From the NCBI RefSeq assembly GCF_002902235.1, contig NZ_PPRL01000015.1, positions 1 to 50,503 on the forward strand: a stretch of DNA of 50,503 nucleotides, written 5' to 3'. Positions 27,275-36,161 of the stretch are shown in pieces. Both the position numbers and the translations under genes were made by a program. The notes beneath the pieces are model-generated. The model did no database searches. It was given only the letters and a program-made list of their open reading frames with translations, and was not told where the DNA came from. This stretch comes from Staphylococcus ureilyticus (GTDB taxonomy: Bacteria > Bacillota > Bacilli > Staphylococcales > Staphylococcaceae). How positions within the stretch are numbered: position 1 is the stretch's first letter; each line of letters opens with the position of its first letter.

Positions 27275-27290
27275 ATGTAAGCGCTATCAA
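27275..27290. promoter_or_regulatory. cre site before fadD
   Basis: ATGTAAGCGCTATCAA matches the cre consensus WTGNAANCGNWNNCW at all fixed positions. It lies 18 nt before the fadD start, in the only sizeable gap of the operon (72 nt), so CcpA would act as a roadblock or repress an internal promoter. Confidence 0.75.
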
Positions 27291-27308
27291 AAAATGGAGG
27301 TTTTAATT

Positions 27309-28517
27309 ATGCCAACAAAAGAAGAAACACTAAAAGCATTGTACCCAGAAGATATTTTAAGTATTGGAAAAGATTTAACGGAAGGCGAAGTGAAATTATT
27401 AAAACAATTGAATGATATGTTAGAAGAAAAATATCGTGATTCTGTGAATGAACATTGGTTAAATGCCACTGAGCCAGAAGGTTATTTTGACGAGTTAGGA
27501 AAACTTAACTATTTTAATAATCCATTGCTGTTTGAAGGTCGTGAAGGCGCCCGTACACCGAGTCAAATGTTCCAGTTTTTCATGTCATATACGATTGCAA
27601 GATTTGATGTATCTTTAGCAACATTGTTAGGTGTGCATCAAGGATTAGGACATAATTCATTTTGGTTTGGCGGTAGTAAAGAACAACAGGCCTATTATCT
27701 ACCAAAGTTACAATCACATGAATTACGTACTTGTTTTGCGCTGACAGAACCAGAACATGGCTCTGATGTCGCAGGAGGGTTAGAAACAACTGCAAAACGT
27801 CAAGGCGATGAATGGATTATTAACGGAGAAAAGAAATGGATTGGTGGAGCAAATGTTTCAGATGTCATGCCAGTCTATGCCGTAGATGTTGAAACTGGCA
27901 AACCGAAAGGATTTATAATTGAGCCAAGTCAAGAAGGCGTAGAAATTGAACTGTTAGAACATAAAATTGCACTAAGAATCGTACCTAATGCAAAAATTCG
28001 TTTGAAAAATGTTGTCGTCAAAGAAGAACAGCGTTTACAAAATATCAATAGCTTTAAAGATATCGCGAAAGTTTTATATTCAACACGTGCAGGTGTGGCT
28101 TATATGGCGACAGGTGCAATGGCTGGCGCATTGAAAGCAACGACAGATTACGTAACAAAACGTAAACAATTCGGTAAAGAAATTAGTAAATTCCAACTTA
28201 TTCAAGAAAAATTGGCAATGATGCAAGGAAACTTAGCACAAGCCATGGCTACATGTGCACAGCTCGCACGTATGCAAGCTAACGGTGAATATGATGAAGT
28301 AGCGACTTCAACAGCTAAGATGATGAATTCATTAAGATTGAGAGAGACTGTAGCCATGGGTCGTGGTGTTCATGGTGGTAACGGTATATTAGCTGGAGAA
28401 TATGATATCGCTCGTTTCTTTGCAGATGCAGAAGCAATATACACATACGAAGGTACACACGAAGTCAATGCATTAGTTATCGGTAGAGCAATTACAGGAG
28501 ATTCCGCATTTATATAA
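27309..28517 (+). CDS. fadD: Acyl-CoA dehydrogenase FadD
   Basis: This 402-residue FAD-dependent enzyme makes the first oxidation of beta-oxidation, acyl-CoA to trans-2-enoyl-CoA. The family pattern CFALTEPEHGSDVAG (about residues 137-151), the KRKQFGKEISKFQ segment and the C-terminal YEGTHEVNALVIGRAITG, whose Glu is the catalytic base, are visible. Translation from ATG 27309 follows TGGAGG; an in-frame ATG at 27243 would make the cre site coding. It is the third gene of fadXEDBA. Confidence 0.92.
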   Translation: MPTKEETLKALYPEDILSIGKDLTEGEVKLLKQLNDMLEEKYRDSVNEHWLNATEPEGYFDELGKLNYFNNPLLFEGREGARTPSQMFQFFMSYTIARFDVSLATLLGVHQGLGHNSFWFGGSKEQQAYYLPKLQSHELRTCFALTEPEHGSDVAGGLETTAKRQGDEWIINGEKKWIGGANVSDVMPVYAVDVETGKPKGFIIEPSQEGVEIELLEHKIALRIVPNAKIRLKNVVVKEEQRLQNINSFKDIAKVLYSTRAGVAYMATGAMAGALKATTDYVTKRKQFGKEISKFQLIQEKLAMMQGNLAQAMATCAQLARMQANGEYDEVATSTAKMMNSLRLRETVAMGRGVHGGNGILAGEYDIARFFADAEAIYTYEGTHEVNALVIGRAITGDSAFI

Positions 28518-28561
28518 AGATTTATGTGTAAGATGTTAATGAAAAAATTGGAGGGTTTAGT

Positions 28562-30817
28562 ATGACGATAAGAAAAGCAACAGTGCTAGGTGCAGGAACA
28601 ATGGGTAGTCAAATTGCTGCACTACTTGTAAATGCAGGCTTAAAAGTTAAATTATTGGATATTGTCATTGATGAAAATGATCCTAACAAAATCTCGAAAA
28701 AGGCTTATGAAGCAATTACAAATCCTAAACGTCCACAACTGTTTGATTTATCATTTGCCTCAAACTTATCATATGGTAATTTCAATGAAGATTTACAAGA
28801 TGATGATGCAGATATATATATTGAGGCGGTTAAAGAAGAAGTGGACATAAAGCATCAAATTTGGGATCAAGTTAAAAAAGTAGCGAATAATGATGCAGTG
28901 TTTGCAACAAATACTTCAGGTATTCCAATTGAAGCAATTGCAGAGGTATTTGATGATAGTGATAAAGAAAGATTTTTCGGTATGCACTTCTTCAATCCAC
29001 CTAGAATCATGAAATTAGTGGAAATTATCCCCAATAAACAAACACATTCAGCGGTTGTTGAACGGGTACAAACCTTTGCAGAAGATGTATTAGGTAAAGG
29101 GGTAATTGTAGCAAATGATGTACCTGGTTTTGTTGCCAATAGAGTTGGCACACAAACAATGAATGATATTATGTATCGCGCAGAACAGCAAGGTTTCTCT
29201 ATTACTGATGTTGATGCATTAACTGGTCGCAGTATTGGTCGACCTAAAATGGGCACATATGGGCTGTCTGATTTAGTAGGATTAGATATTGCTATGGCTG
29301 TAATCAAAGGATTGCAAAAAATTCCAGAAGAGCAACCATTCTTCAAAGATGTAACACTTTCTGAAAAATTAGCCGAAAATGGTGCACTCGGAAATAAAAC
29401 AAAACAAGGGTTTTATAAAAAAGTAAAAAAACAACGTTATGTTTATGATGAACAGCAAAATGACTACGTTGAGCCAAAACAGCCACAACTAGAAATTTTA
29501 GGTCATTTTAGTAAAGACCTTGCCTCAAATTTAGATGTTATCTTTAATGCACAAGATGATGCAGGTGTATTCTTATGGGAAACATTGAGAAATAATTTCT
29601 ATTATTCAGCATTGAATGTACCAAAAGCTGCGGAAGATTTTAAAGATATTGACCGCGCATTAGTTTGGGGATTCAACTGGAAATTAGGACCATTCCAATT
29701 ATGGGATTTAATGGGATATGAACGTGTTAAATCTCGAATGAAAGAAGAATTAGGTCAGTTACCAGATTGGATTGAGCAACGCAACGAACCGTTTTATGCT
29801 GAAGATGAATCTATTGAACGCGTGACACCTGTAACAGCTTATATCGATTCAGAATTGTGGGATAGATCCGATTCTAATTTATCTATAGCAAATAAAGATC
29901 AATTATTATTAAAATTACAAAGTAAAAATAATGTCATTTCAAATAGCTTTTTATCTGACTTATTAGAAGCAATTGATAAGCTTGAAAATGAAGACTTCAC
30001 GAGCATGGTGATTTACGCAGGTGGTAACAACTTTAGTGTAGGTGCTAATTTATATCAAATGAAGAAAGCACATGAAGACGGGAAAGTGGTTTCTGAAGTA
30101 GGTGAAGCGGTCGAACAATTACACCATGTATTTGCGAGACTAAAACATGCGTTGAAACCTGTTGTAACAGCTGTTCAAGGACGTGCATTAGGCGGTGGTT
30201 GTGAACTTGTATTACATTCACCAATTGTTGTAGCGGCGAGTGAGTCTTACATTGGCCTTGTAGAAACAGGTGTAGGTTTATTGCCAGCAGGTGGCGGACT
30301 AGCAGAACTAACAGATCGTATTATGCGTACAAATCATAAAAAAGATGATAAACAAGCGTCTATTACCAATATTTTAATGCAAATTGGCTTTGCTAAAGTA
30401 TCTACAAACGCTTATGAAGCAAAAAGATATGGCTATTTAAAAGAAACAGATACAGTTATTTTAAATACCGAAAGACGTATTGAAATTGCATTGAAACGTG
30501 CGCGCTATGAATCTGAAGCGAATTATGTACCACTTCCAAAAACTCAATATATCGCTTTAGGTCGAGACTTTAAAGCTTTAGCGGAAGGTCAATTAGATGC
30601 ACAGCGTGTGGGTCACTTTATTAGTGATTACGATTATGAAATAACATTGAAGATTGCAGAAGTACTAAGTGGTGGAGATGTTCCACGTAACACCTATGTA
30701 AATCAAAGATATTTACAAAAACTAGAAAAAGAAAGATTTTTAGAATTACTTCAAAATAAAAAAACATACGATAGAATTTCTCACATGTTAGAAAAAGGAA
30801 AACCGCTACGCAACTAA
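28562..30817 (+). CDS. fadB: 3-hydroxyacyl-CoA dehydrogenase/enoyl-CoA hydratase FadB
   Basis: This 751-residue bifunctional beta-oxidation enzyme has its domains in the Firmicute (FadN-like) order. The NAD-binding 3-hydroxyacyl-CoA dehydrogenase comes first (GAGTMGSQIA near residue 10, AIAEVF..RFFGMHFFNPP near 140), and the crotonase/hydratase domain comes at the C-terminal half (YAGGNNFSVGANL and QGRALGGGCELVLHSP, about residues 480-560). It hydrates enoyl-CoA and oxidises 3-hydroxyacyl-CoA. It starts after TTGGAGGG, 44 nt past fadD, and is followed by the thiolase 34 nt on. Confidence 0.92.
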   Translation: MTIRKATVLGAGTMGSQIAALLVNAGLKVKLLDIVIDENDPNKISKKAYEAITNPKRPQLFDLSFASNLSYGNFNEDLQDDDADIYIEAVKEEVDIKHQIWDQVKKVANNDAVFATNTSGIPIEAIAEVFDDSDKERFFGMHFFNPPRIMKLVEIIPNKQTHSAVVERVQTFAEDVLGKGVIVANDVPGFVANRVGTQTMNDIMYRAEQQGFSITDVDALTGRSIGRPKMGTYGLSDLVGLDIAMAVIKGLQKIPEEQPFFKDVTLSEKLAENGALGNKTKQGFYKKVKKQRYVYDEQQNDYVEPKQPQLEILGHFSKDLASNLDVIFNAQDDAGVFLWETLRNNFYYSALNVPKAAEDFKDIDRALVWGFNWKLGPFQLWDLMGYERVKSRMKEELGQLPDWIEQRNEPFYAEDESIERVTPVTAYIDSELWDRSDSNLSIANKDQLLLKLQSKNNVISNSFLSDLLEAIDKLENEDFTSMVIYAGGNNFSVGANLYQMKKAHEDGKVVSEVGEAVEQLHHVFARLKHALKPVVTAVQGRALGGGCELVLHSPIVVAASESYIGLVETGVGLLPAGGGLAELTDRIMRTNHKKDDKQASITNILMQIGFAKVSTNAYEAKRYGYLKETDTVILNTERRIEIALKRARYESEANYVPLPKTQYIALGRDFKALAEGQLDAQRVGHFISDYDYEITLKIAEVLSGGDVPRNTYVNQRYLQKLEKERFLELLQNKKTYDRISHMLEKGKPLRN

Positions 30818-30851
30818 TAATCGAACATTATAGAGGAAAGGGTGAAACTAA

Positions 30852-32036
30852 ATGCGAGACGCGTATATAGTAGCTTATGGACGTTCAGCAGCTGGTAAAG
30901 CAAAAAATGGTGCAATGACTCATGAAAGACCTGATGAAGTAGCTGCAAAAGTATTGAAAGGTGTTTTAGAAAGAGTTGGAGGTTCATTTGAACCTAGTAT
31001 GGTTGAAGATGTCATTGTGGGGAATTCATTTCCAGAAGGCTTGCAAGGACAAAATATTGCTAGAACAATCGCCTTATTAGCAGGGATGCCAAATGAAGTA
31101 CCTGGTCAAACAGTCAATCGTTATTGTTCTTCAGGCTTACAAACAATTGCACATGCAGCAAATCAAATTATAGCGGACCAAGCAGACATTCTTGTTGCTG
31201 GAGGTATTGAACTTATGAGTGCGGTACCGATGGGGGGCAATGAGCCAACCAATAACCCGATACTACAAGACGAAGATTCTGGTGTATCTTATCCAATGGG
31301 GTTAACTGCAGAAATGGTGGCTGACACTTACAAGGTTTCTAGAGAAGATCAAGATGCTTATGCAGTACAAAGTCATGCCCGTGCTGCTAAAGCACAAGCA
31401 GAAGGTAAATTTGAAGATGAAATTATTCCGATTGAAGTGAATAAAGTGGATTATGATGAAAATGGTCCGGTCGTATCGCAGGCAGTATTTAAAGATGATG
31501 AATTGATTAGACCAGATACGAATCAAGAAGCATTATCTAAATTACCCACTGTTTTTAAGGCGGACGGCACAGTGACTGCAGGCTCCTCGGCACCCTTAAC
31601 TGACGGTTCAGGCTTTGTAGTAGTAATGTCAGGTGAAAAGGTAAAGGAATTAGGCGTAGAACCAATTGCGAGATTCGTAGGTTTTAAAGCAGTTGGTGTA
31701 GATCCTAAATTGATGGGTATTGGACCTGCTTATGCAATTCCTGAAGTGTTAAAACAGGCAAACTTGAATGTAGATGATATTGATTTAGTAGAGTTGAATG
31801 AAGCATTTGCATCTCAAACAATCGCTTCAATGAGAGAGACAGGTTTAGATGCTCAAAAGACGAATGTTAACGGCGGAGCAATTGCCTTAGGTCATCCATT
31901 GGGTGCTACGGGTGCGATGTTGGTCGGCAGATTACTTTCAGAAATGAAAAAACGCTCGGATACACAATATGGTATGGTAACGATGTGTATCGGTGTAGGT
32001 ATGGGTGCTGCCGGTATCTTTGAATATGTAAGATAA
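30852..32036 (+). CDS. fadA: Acetyl-CoA C-acyltransferase (thiolase) FadA
   Basis: This 394-residue degradative thiolase cleaves 3-ketoacyl-CoA with CoA. The nucleophile Cys is in NRYCSSGLQT (about residue 93), the active-site His in GGAIALGHPLGATGA (near 350) and the second Cys in MCIGVGMGAAG (near 380), so all catalytic residues are present. It is the last gene of the fad operon, followed by a strong terminator. GGAAAGGGTG precedes the start. Confidence 0.93.
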   Translation: MRDAYIVAYGRSAAGKAKNGAMTHERPDEVAAKVLKGVLERVGGSFEPSMVEDVIVGNSFPEGLQGQNIARTIALLAGMPNEVPGQTVNRYCSSGLQTIAHAANQIIADQADILVAGGIELMSAVPMGGNEPTNNPILQDEDSGVSYPMGLTAEMVADTYKVSREDQDAYAVQSHARAAKAQAEGKFEDEIIPIEVNKVDYDENGPVVSQAVFKDDELIRPDTNQEALSKLPTVFKADGTVTAGSSAPLTDGSGFVVVMSGEKVKELGVEPIARFVGFKAVGVDPKLMGIGPAYAIPEVLKQANLNVDDIDLVELNEAFASQTIASMRETGLDAQKTNVNGGAIALGHPLGATGAMLVGRLLSEMKKRSDTQYGMVTMCIGVGMGAAGIFEYVR

Positions 32037-32116
32037 TAGTTTAGTAATTAGCTAGTAAAGTAATAAAACACTGAAATAACTATATTCTGTTAGGAATGAG
32101 TATAGACAATGCATAT

Positions 32117-32166
32117 GCTCCCTTCAAAGTGACATTTAAAAAATGAAACTTGAAGGGAGCTTTTCT
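32117..32166 (+). terminator. Terminator of the fad operon
   Basis: GCTCCCTTCAA and TTGAAGGGAGC form the stem, with the next pairs GT/AC, followed by TTTTCT. Confidence 0.9.
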
Positions 32167-32240
32167 ATGCTGAAAACTATTTTAGTATATGTTCATCGCA
32201 TATAAAGTGATAAGGCAGGATGAGCATTGATAGGTCAGGT

Positions 32241-32699
32241 TTATGAGCGTAAGCGTTGCTTTGCTGTGTGTGTAGCTTTGGTTACTTTTTCGTTATTACG
32301 TGCTTTTCCTAGACCAAAATCGGGCATGTTAATATAAATATTTTCATATTGATTCGCATCGACATTATAAGTCTCATGATAAAAACCTACAGCATCATTT
32401 TGCTTAAGTTCTTTCATAAAACGTCGCCATGCTTTTAAATGTACCGGCATTTTTGAATAAGAAAGTAATTTTTCATTGGATTCCCAATATTGAACAATCA
32501 TCACACCACGATATTTAAATAGCATTTCAAAAGATAAACATCCCAGCGTTTTATCTTTTGATAATTCTCTGAGCATAGGTGGCATAGCTAAGAGTACAGG
32601 TAACCATTTATGAATTTTATACCATTTATTTATATGAAGTCCTATTAGAAAAACTGTGACTGAGGCATTGGGTATTACAGTGTATCTCCCTTTATTCAT
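32241..32699 (-). CDS. DUF4188-family protein
   Basis: This 152-residue protein matches the DUF4188 group (monooxygenase-like, dimeric alpha-beta barrel related to phenylacetaldoxime dehydratase-associated proteins). The motif is seen in LGCLSFEMLFKYRGVMIVQYWESNEKL and the later FYHETYNVDANQYENIYINMP. The biochemical function is unproven. It starts at ATG 32699 (GAAAGGGTG before it), overlapping the stop of the DUF3021 gene by 8 nt, so it is the third gene of the LytTR-DUF3021-DUF4188 operon and a likely output of that system. Confidence 0.8.
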   Translation of the reverse strand: MNKGRYTVIPNASVTVFLIGLHINKWYKIHKWLPVLLAMPPMLRELSKDKTLGCLSFEMLFKYRGVMIVQYWESNEKLLSYSKMPVHLKAWRRFMKELKQNDAVGFYHETYNVDANQYENIYINMPDFGLGKARNNEKVTKATHTAKQRLRS

Positions 32700-33162
32700 G
32701 TTTTTCACCCTTTCTTTTTGAAAGCATAGCGTTAATTTCATTGATATCGTTTTGATTACGTTTCGCTTCTATTGACCAAATGATAAAATAGACAATTGTA
32801 TAGATAATGATAAAAGATACTAAAGCTGAAACATTAAGTGGAAACCATCCCGCTAGTATTGCTAAAGGGAGCATGATAACGAACATTAGGGTGAAGTGCA
32901 CAGATGTTTTAAATAATAATGATTTTCTAGAACTTGAAAATATGAGTGCTCCAAAACTGAATGTAATACCAATTAATGCCCAGATGATAACTGCGATAAA
33001 CATTGTTTGTAATTCGCTTAAATATTGAAAGTATAAATGACCCATTGTTGAGACAGGGGAGACTGGATGAAATGAAGTATGTGAAAAAACAACTGAAAAA
33101 AATAAAGAAATGATAACTCCAATAGCAATACCTGTGATTGCGCCGTGTAATAAGCGTTTCAT
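32692..33162 (-). CDS. DUF3021-family membrane protein (second copy)
   Basis: This 156-residue protein has four hydrophobic segments (about residues 8-28, 48-75, 85-107 and 112-132) and a long basic cytoplasmic tail (SIEAKRNQNDINEINAMLSK). It is coupled to the LytTR gene by a 4-nt ATGA overlap and to the DUF4188 gene by 8 nt. It is likely the membrane inhibitor of the LytTR regulator. It is a diverged paralogue of the protein at 21636. Confidence 0.85.
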   Translation of the reverse strand: MKRLLHGAITGIAIGVIISLFFSVVFSHTSFHPVSPVSTMGHLYFQYLSELQTMFIAVIIWALIGITFSFGALIFSSSRKSLLFKTSVHFTLMFVIMLPLAILAGWFPLNVSALVSFIIIYTIVYFIIWSIEAKRNQNDINEINAMLSKRKGEKHE

Positions 33163-33599
33163 AATTTTAAAGCCTCCTTGATTAATGGTAAATACCTTCT
33201 TGATGAATAAGTGAAATCATTATTAGTAAAACGAATTTCAATTGTGCCATTTTTATTGAGTTTCAAATAATCAATATAATTAATATTTATTATTTCAGAT
33301 TTAGAGATTTGTAGAAAATAGGTGTTGATTTGAGATTTGATTTCGTATAGTCGCTGATTCATTGTAAATTGTTTGTCTGCGGTAATCATAGTAAGAATTT
33401 TATTTTCTATGCGAAAGGAAATAATATCTTCTTGTTTTATAAAGTGTGTTTCCCCTTTATATTTTCCGGGAAATAACTTCGTTTTGGCTAATTTGTTAAT
33501 ATAGTTTACAATGTCATTCACGTGCTCAGTGTGTTCATTGACTTCAATGATTACTTGATTGTTGTCTAAATGCTGATTATATATTACCTTCACATCCAT
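33159..33599 (-). CDS. LytTR-domain DNA-binding regulator (second copy)
   Basis: This 146-residue receiverless LytTR regulator has a divergent N-terminal quarter and a C-terminal LytTR domain (about residues 45-146: THFIKQEDIISFRIENKIL, then FLQISKSEIININYIDYLK and YSSRRYLPLIKEALK). It is the first gene of the three-gene operon, with GAAGGAGGCG before the ATG. Such proteins act on direct repeats in their own promoter, but I could not assign the repeats. Confidence 0.87.
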   Translation of the reverse strand: MDVKVIYNQHLDNNQVIIEVNEHTEHVNDIVNYINKLAKTKLFPGKYKGETHFIKQEDIISFRIENKILTMITADKQFTMNQRLYEIKSQINTYFLQISKSEIININYIDYLKLNKNGTIEIRFTNNDFTYSSRRYLPLIKEALKL

Positions 33600-33715
33600 G
33601 CTCAGTTCGCCTCCTTCTTATTGATAAGTAAAACAAATAAATGATTTGATTACCATACAAAATAGGTAAGTGGTTGTAATATTATTCTAAACGGCATTTT
33701 TAACAGCAATTTAGT

Positions 33716-33767
33716 ATAAAAAAACCACCTCCGTGCGATTATCTGAAAAATAATCGCTGAGGTGGTT
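33716..33767 (-). terminator. Terminator of the CysJ-like gene
   Basis: Nested arms AACCACCTC/GAGGTGGTT and GCGATTAT/ATAATCGC are followed, on the minus strand, by a run of seven T. It lies 48 nt past the stop codon. Confidence 0.9.
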
Positions 33768-33814
33768 GTAGGATTCATATCAATGTAATGATGATGCAGT
33801 GATTGGCTCAACTA

Positions 33815-35716
33815 TTAATAAACATCGCGTTGATATCTTTGATTTTTAATTAGTTCTGTTAAATAATCTTCTGCTTGTGATTGATTAAAGTTACCATGCT
33901 GAATGAGTACATTGACAAAAGATTGGTGTACTCCTTTTGCCATCTCTTCTTTGTCACCGCAAAGATAAATGGTTGCACCATTTGTTAACCATTGATAAAA
34001 ATCTTCCCCATTTTCTTCAATTCGGTGTTGAACATAGATTTTATTTTCTGTATCTCTTGAAAATGCTAAATCTAGTTTACTAAGCACGCCTTGGTCAAGC
34101 CATGACTCTAAATCATTGCGATATAGGAAATCTGCATCAATATTTTGATTTCCAAATATGAGCCATTGGTTACCTTTCAGTCCTAAATGCGCTCTTTGTT
34201 GGAGATAAGCTCTGTAAGGCGCAATGCCAGTACCTGCACCAATCATAATGACTGGTGTTTGTTCATCGTAAGGGAATTTAAAATTAGGATTCTTTTTAAG
34301 GTAAACAGGTAATTTATCACCTAATTGTGTACGATCTGCGAGTTGTACAGAACATACGCCATGACGTTCACGATGATGTGCGTCATATTTAACTACGCGT
34401 ACAGTGATATGGACGGTATGTGGATTTACTTGATTACTGCTAGCAATAGAGTATTCTCTTGGCGGCAATTTTCTCAATAAGTCTTTTAACATATCAGGTG
34501 ACAGCGCGACAGGTGTAAAATCTTTAATTAAATCAATGAAATCTCTGCCATAAATATAATCTTGTACCCATTCGTTGTTTTGAACATTTGCATTTAGCAT
34601 AGGATTTCCAAATAACGCAGCTGCATTATTTAATATAGATGGTGTTAATTTAGCAATTTCAAATTCGTTCGTAAGTGCATCCTGTATAGTGGTACTATTA
34701 CCGCTATTGTCTATGTCTATTGTTGTTGTGCCATCCCAATCCAATGTTTGGATTACTTCTTCTACAAGTTCTGGGTTGTTTTGAGGGATAATTACTAAGC
34801 TGTCTCCAGGTTCGTAGGCTTCGCCATACCCTTCTATAGATAATTCAAGATGTCTGACTTCACGGGTAGCAGTTGGTTCAGTTAACACACTATTTTTGAT
34901 GATTTCAGCATAAAATGGATGTGTTTTTGAATAAGTTGCTTGTGGTTCTTCGACAACGACATCTTCATCTTTAGGTTCATTATTTGAACTACCAGGAGAC
35001 ATTTGAGACAAAAGTTCAAGCATGTCAATAATCCATTGCTCAGATACTTCTTCAAAATCAAAATCACATTCAACGCGATCAGCTAATCGATGACCACCTA
35101 AATCACCTAAGATTTTATCGAAATCTTTGCCTGCTTGACAGAAATCAGGATAGTCTTGGTCACCTAATGCGAGCACTGAGAAGTTTAAATGACTTAAATC
35201 AGGTGCCTCGTCACTATGCAGGTAGTCATAAAAATCCAACGCATTAATCGGAGGTTCTCCTACACCATGCGTTGAAGTAATGATAAACACATGGTTAACT
35301 TTTGATAAATCCTCTTGAGGAAAATCATCCATTTCCCAAGTATGAACTGTAAAATCATGTTCTTTTAATTTTGTTTCAAATTCATCAGCAATTTCTTCAG
35401 CATTGCCTGTTTCTGTTCCAAATAAAATGTTTACTTCTATAGGCTCATCCGTAGATATTGTCGAATGCGTCGTATCTTCTGTTGGTACTTCTGAATTAGT
35501 TTTGTCAATGGACGATGTTAATTCAGCTGTTGCGTTTGCGTGTTCAGATGTTTCAGGATGATCGGTATATTGCGATGGGTCACCTTCATCTGTAGAAGCA
35601 TTAAGCAAATAGCCACTTAACCAAGACTGTTGATTTGATGACAGTGTTGGCATAAGTTGTTGTATAAGTTCCAATTGATTTTCATCAAAAGGGGAATTTG
35701 ATTTATTTAATTCCAA
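33815..35716 (-). CDS. CysJ-like diflavin reductase (sulfite reductase flavoprotein)
   Basis: This 633-residue NADPH-dependent diflavin reductase has a CysJ-like N-terminus (FDENQLELIQQLMPTLSSNQ, then SWLSGYL) and an FMN flavodoxin domain (about 95-235, LFGTETGNAEE and STHGVGEPPINA). The FAD/NADPH domain follows (about 265-633, REYSIASS, GAGTGIAPYRAYLQ and the terminal YQRDVY). It should pass electrons from NADPH through FAD and FMN to a partner. The usual partner, hemoprotein CysI, is not adjacent in this window. Translation from TTG 35716 is chosen because GAGGTGA lies 5-6 nt before it; upstream ATG codons lack such a site. A Fur-like box is present upstream. Confidence 0.85.
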   Translation of the reverse strand: MELNKSNSPFDENQLELIQQLMPTLSSNQQSWLSGYLLNASTDEGDPSQYTDHPETSEHANATAELTSSIDKTNSEVPTEDTTHSTISTDEPIEVNILFGTETGNAEEIADEFETKLKEHDFTVHTWEMDDFPQEDLSKVNHVFIITSTHGVGEPPINALDFYDYLHSDEAPDLSHLNFSVLALGDQDYPDFCQAGKDFDKILGDLGGHRLADRVECDFDFEEVSEQWIIDMLELLSQMSPGSSNNEPKDEDVVVEEPQATYSKTHPFYAEIIKNSVLTEPTATREVRHLELSIEGYGEAYEPGDSLVIIPQNNPELVEEVIQTLDWDGTTTIDIDNSGNSTTIQDALTNEFEIAKLTPSILNNAAALFGNPMLNANVQNNEWVQDYIYGRDFIDLIKDFTPVALSPDMLKDLLRKLPPREYSIASSNQVNPHTVHITVRVVKYDAHHRERHGVCSVQLADRTQLGDKLPVYLKKNPNFKFPYDEQTPVIMIGAGTGIAPYRAYLQQRAHLGLKGNQWLIFGNQNIDADFLYRNDLESWLDQGVLSKLDLAFSRDTENKIYVQHRIEENGEDFYQWLTNGATIYLCGDKEEMAKGVHQSFVNVLIQHGNFNQSQAEDYLTELIKNQRYQRDVY

Positions 35717-35825
35717 AAAGGTCACCTCGTATTGTATTAAAAATTTATAGTAAAGCATGCACAATAACACGCTATTTATATAATAGAATTTAATTGAAGT
35801 ATAACATTGATTTTAATTTTTTAAA

Positions 35826-35840
35826 TGATAGAGATTATCA
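35826..35840. promoter_or_regulatory. Fur-like box upstream of the CysJ-like gene
   Basis: TGATAGAGATTATCA agrees with the 15-base Fur 7-1-7 motif TGATAATNATTATCA at all but two positions. It is 110 nt upstream of the start, which is compatible with control of the flavoprotein. Confidence 0.4.
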
Positions 35841-35885
35841 TCTATTAAAAATCCAACTTATGACCTATGTATTTATTCCATAAAA

Positions 35886-35937
35886 GTGGGACGGGATAGA
35901 AATCAAAAATTGTATTTGATATCAAATTCCCGCCCCA
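35886..35937. terminator. GC-rich hairpin between converging units
   Basis: GTGGGACGGGA at 35886-35896 faces TTCCCGCCCC at about 35928-35937, with a 30-nt A/T-rich interior. It may act as a boundary or RNA hairpin; similar sequences are common in staphylococcal intergenic DNA. Confidence 0.45.
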
Positions 35938-36161
35938 GTTAAGTTGGTAATATGTTGGTGTCTATAAACAGTTAATGATAATTGTTTGTGTAGCGTTATT
36001 TCAAATAGTTACGTATCAACATAATCATATTTTAGAATTTATTGTCTATTTATAAAAGAGATATATGAATATAAGAAGTGCTCAATTTCTTATATATGAT
36101 AATGGCTAGGTTTTATAAGTTTCATATTATTGAAGCGAAATGGACCGTTTCGCTTATGGTT

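Larger units (their letters stand above)
35771..36161. other. Gap between the CysJ-like gene and the met operon
   Basis: This 391-nt region contains the upstream part of the CysJ-like promoter with a Fur-like box (35826-35840), a GTGGGACGGGA...TTCCCGCCCC hairpin near 35886-35937 of the kind frequent in staphylococcal intergenes, and a GAAGCGAAA/TTTCGCTT hairpin near 36132-36155 that may end the met operon on the minus strand. Confidence 0.5.

Noticed and set aside
28867..29346. 159-codon minus-strand frame inside fadB
   Set aside because: Antisense shadow of a conserved enzyme with intact motifs.
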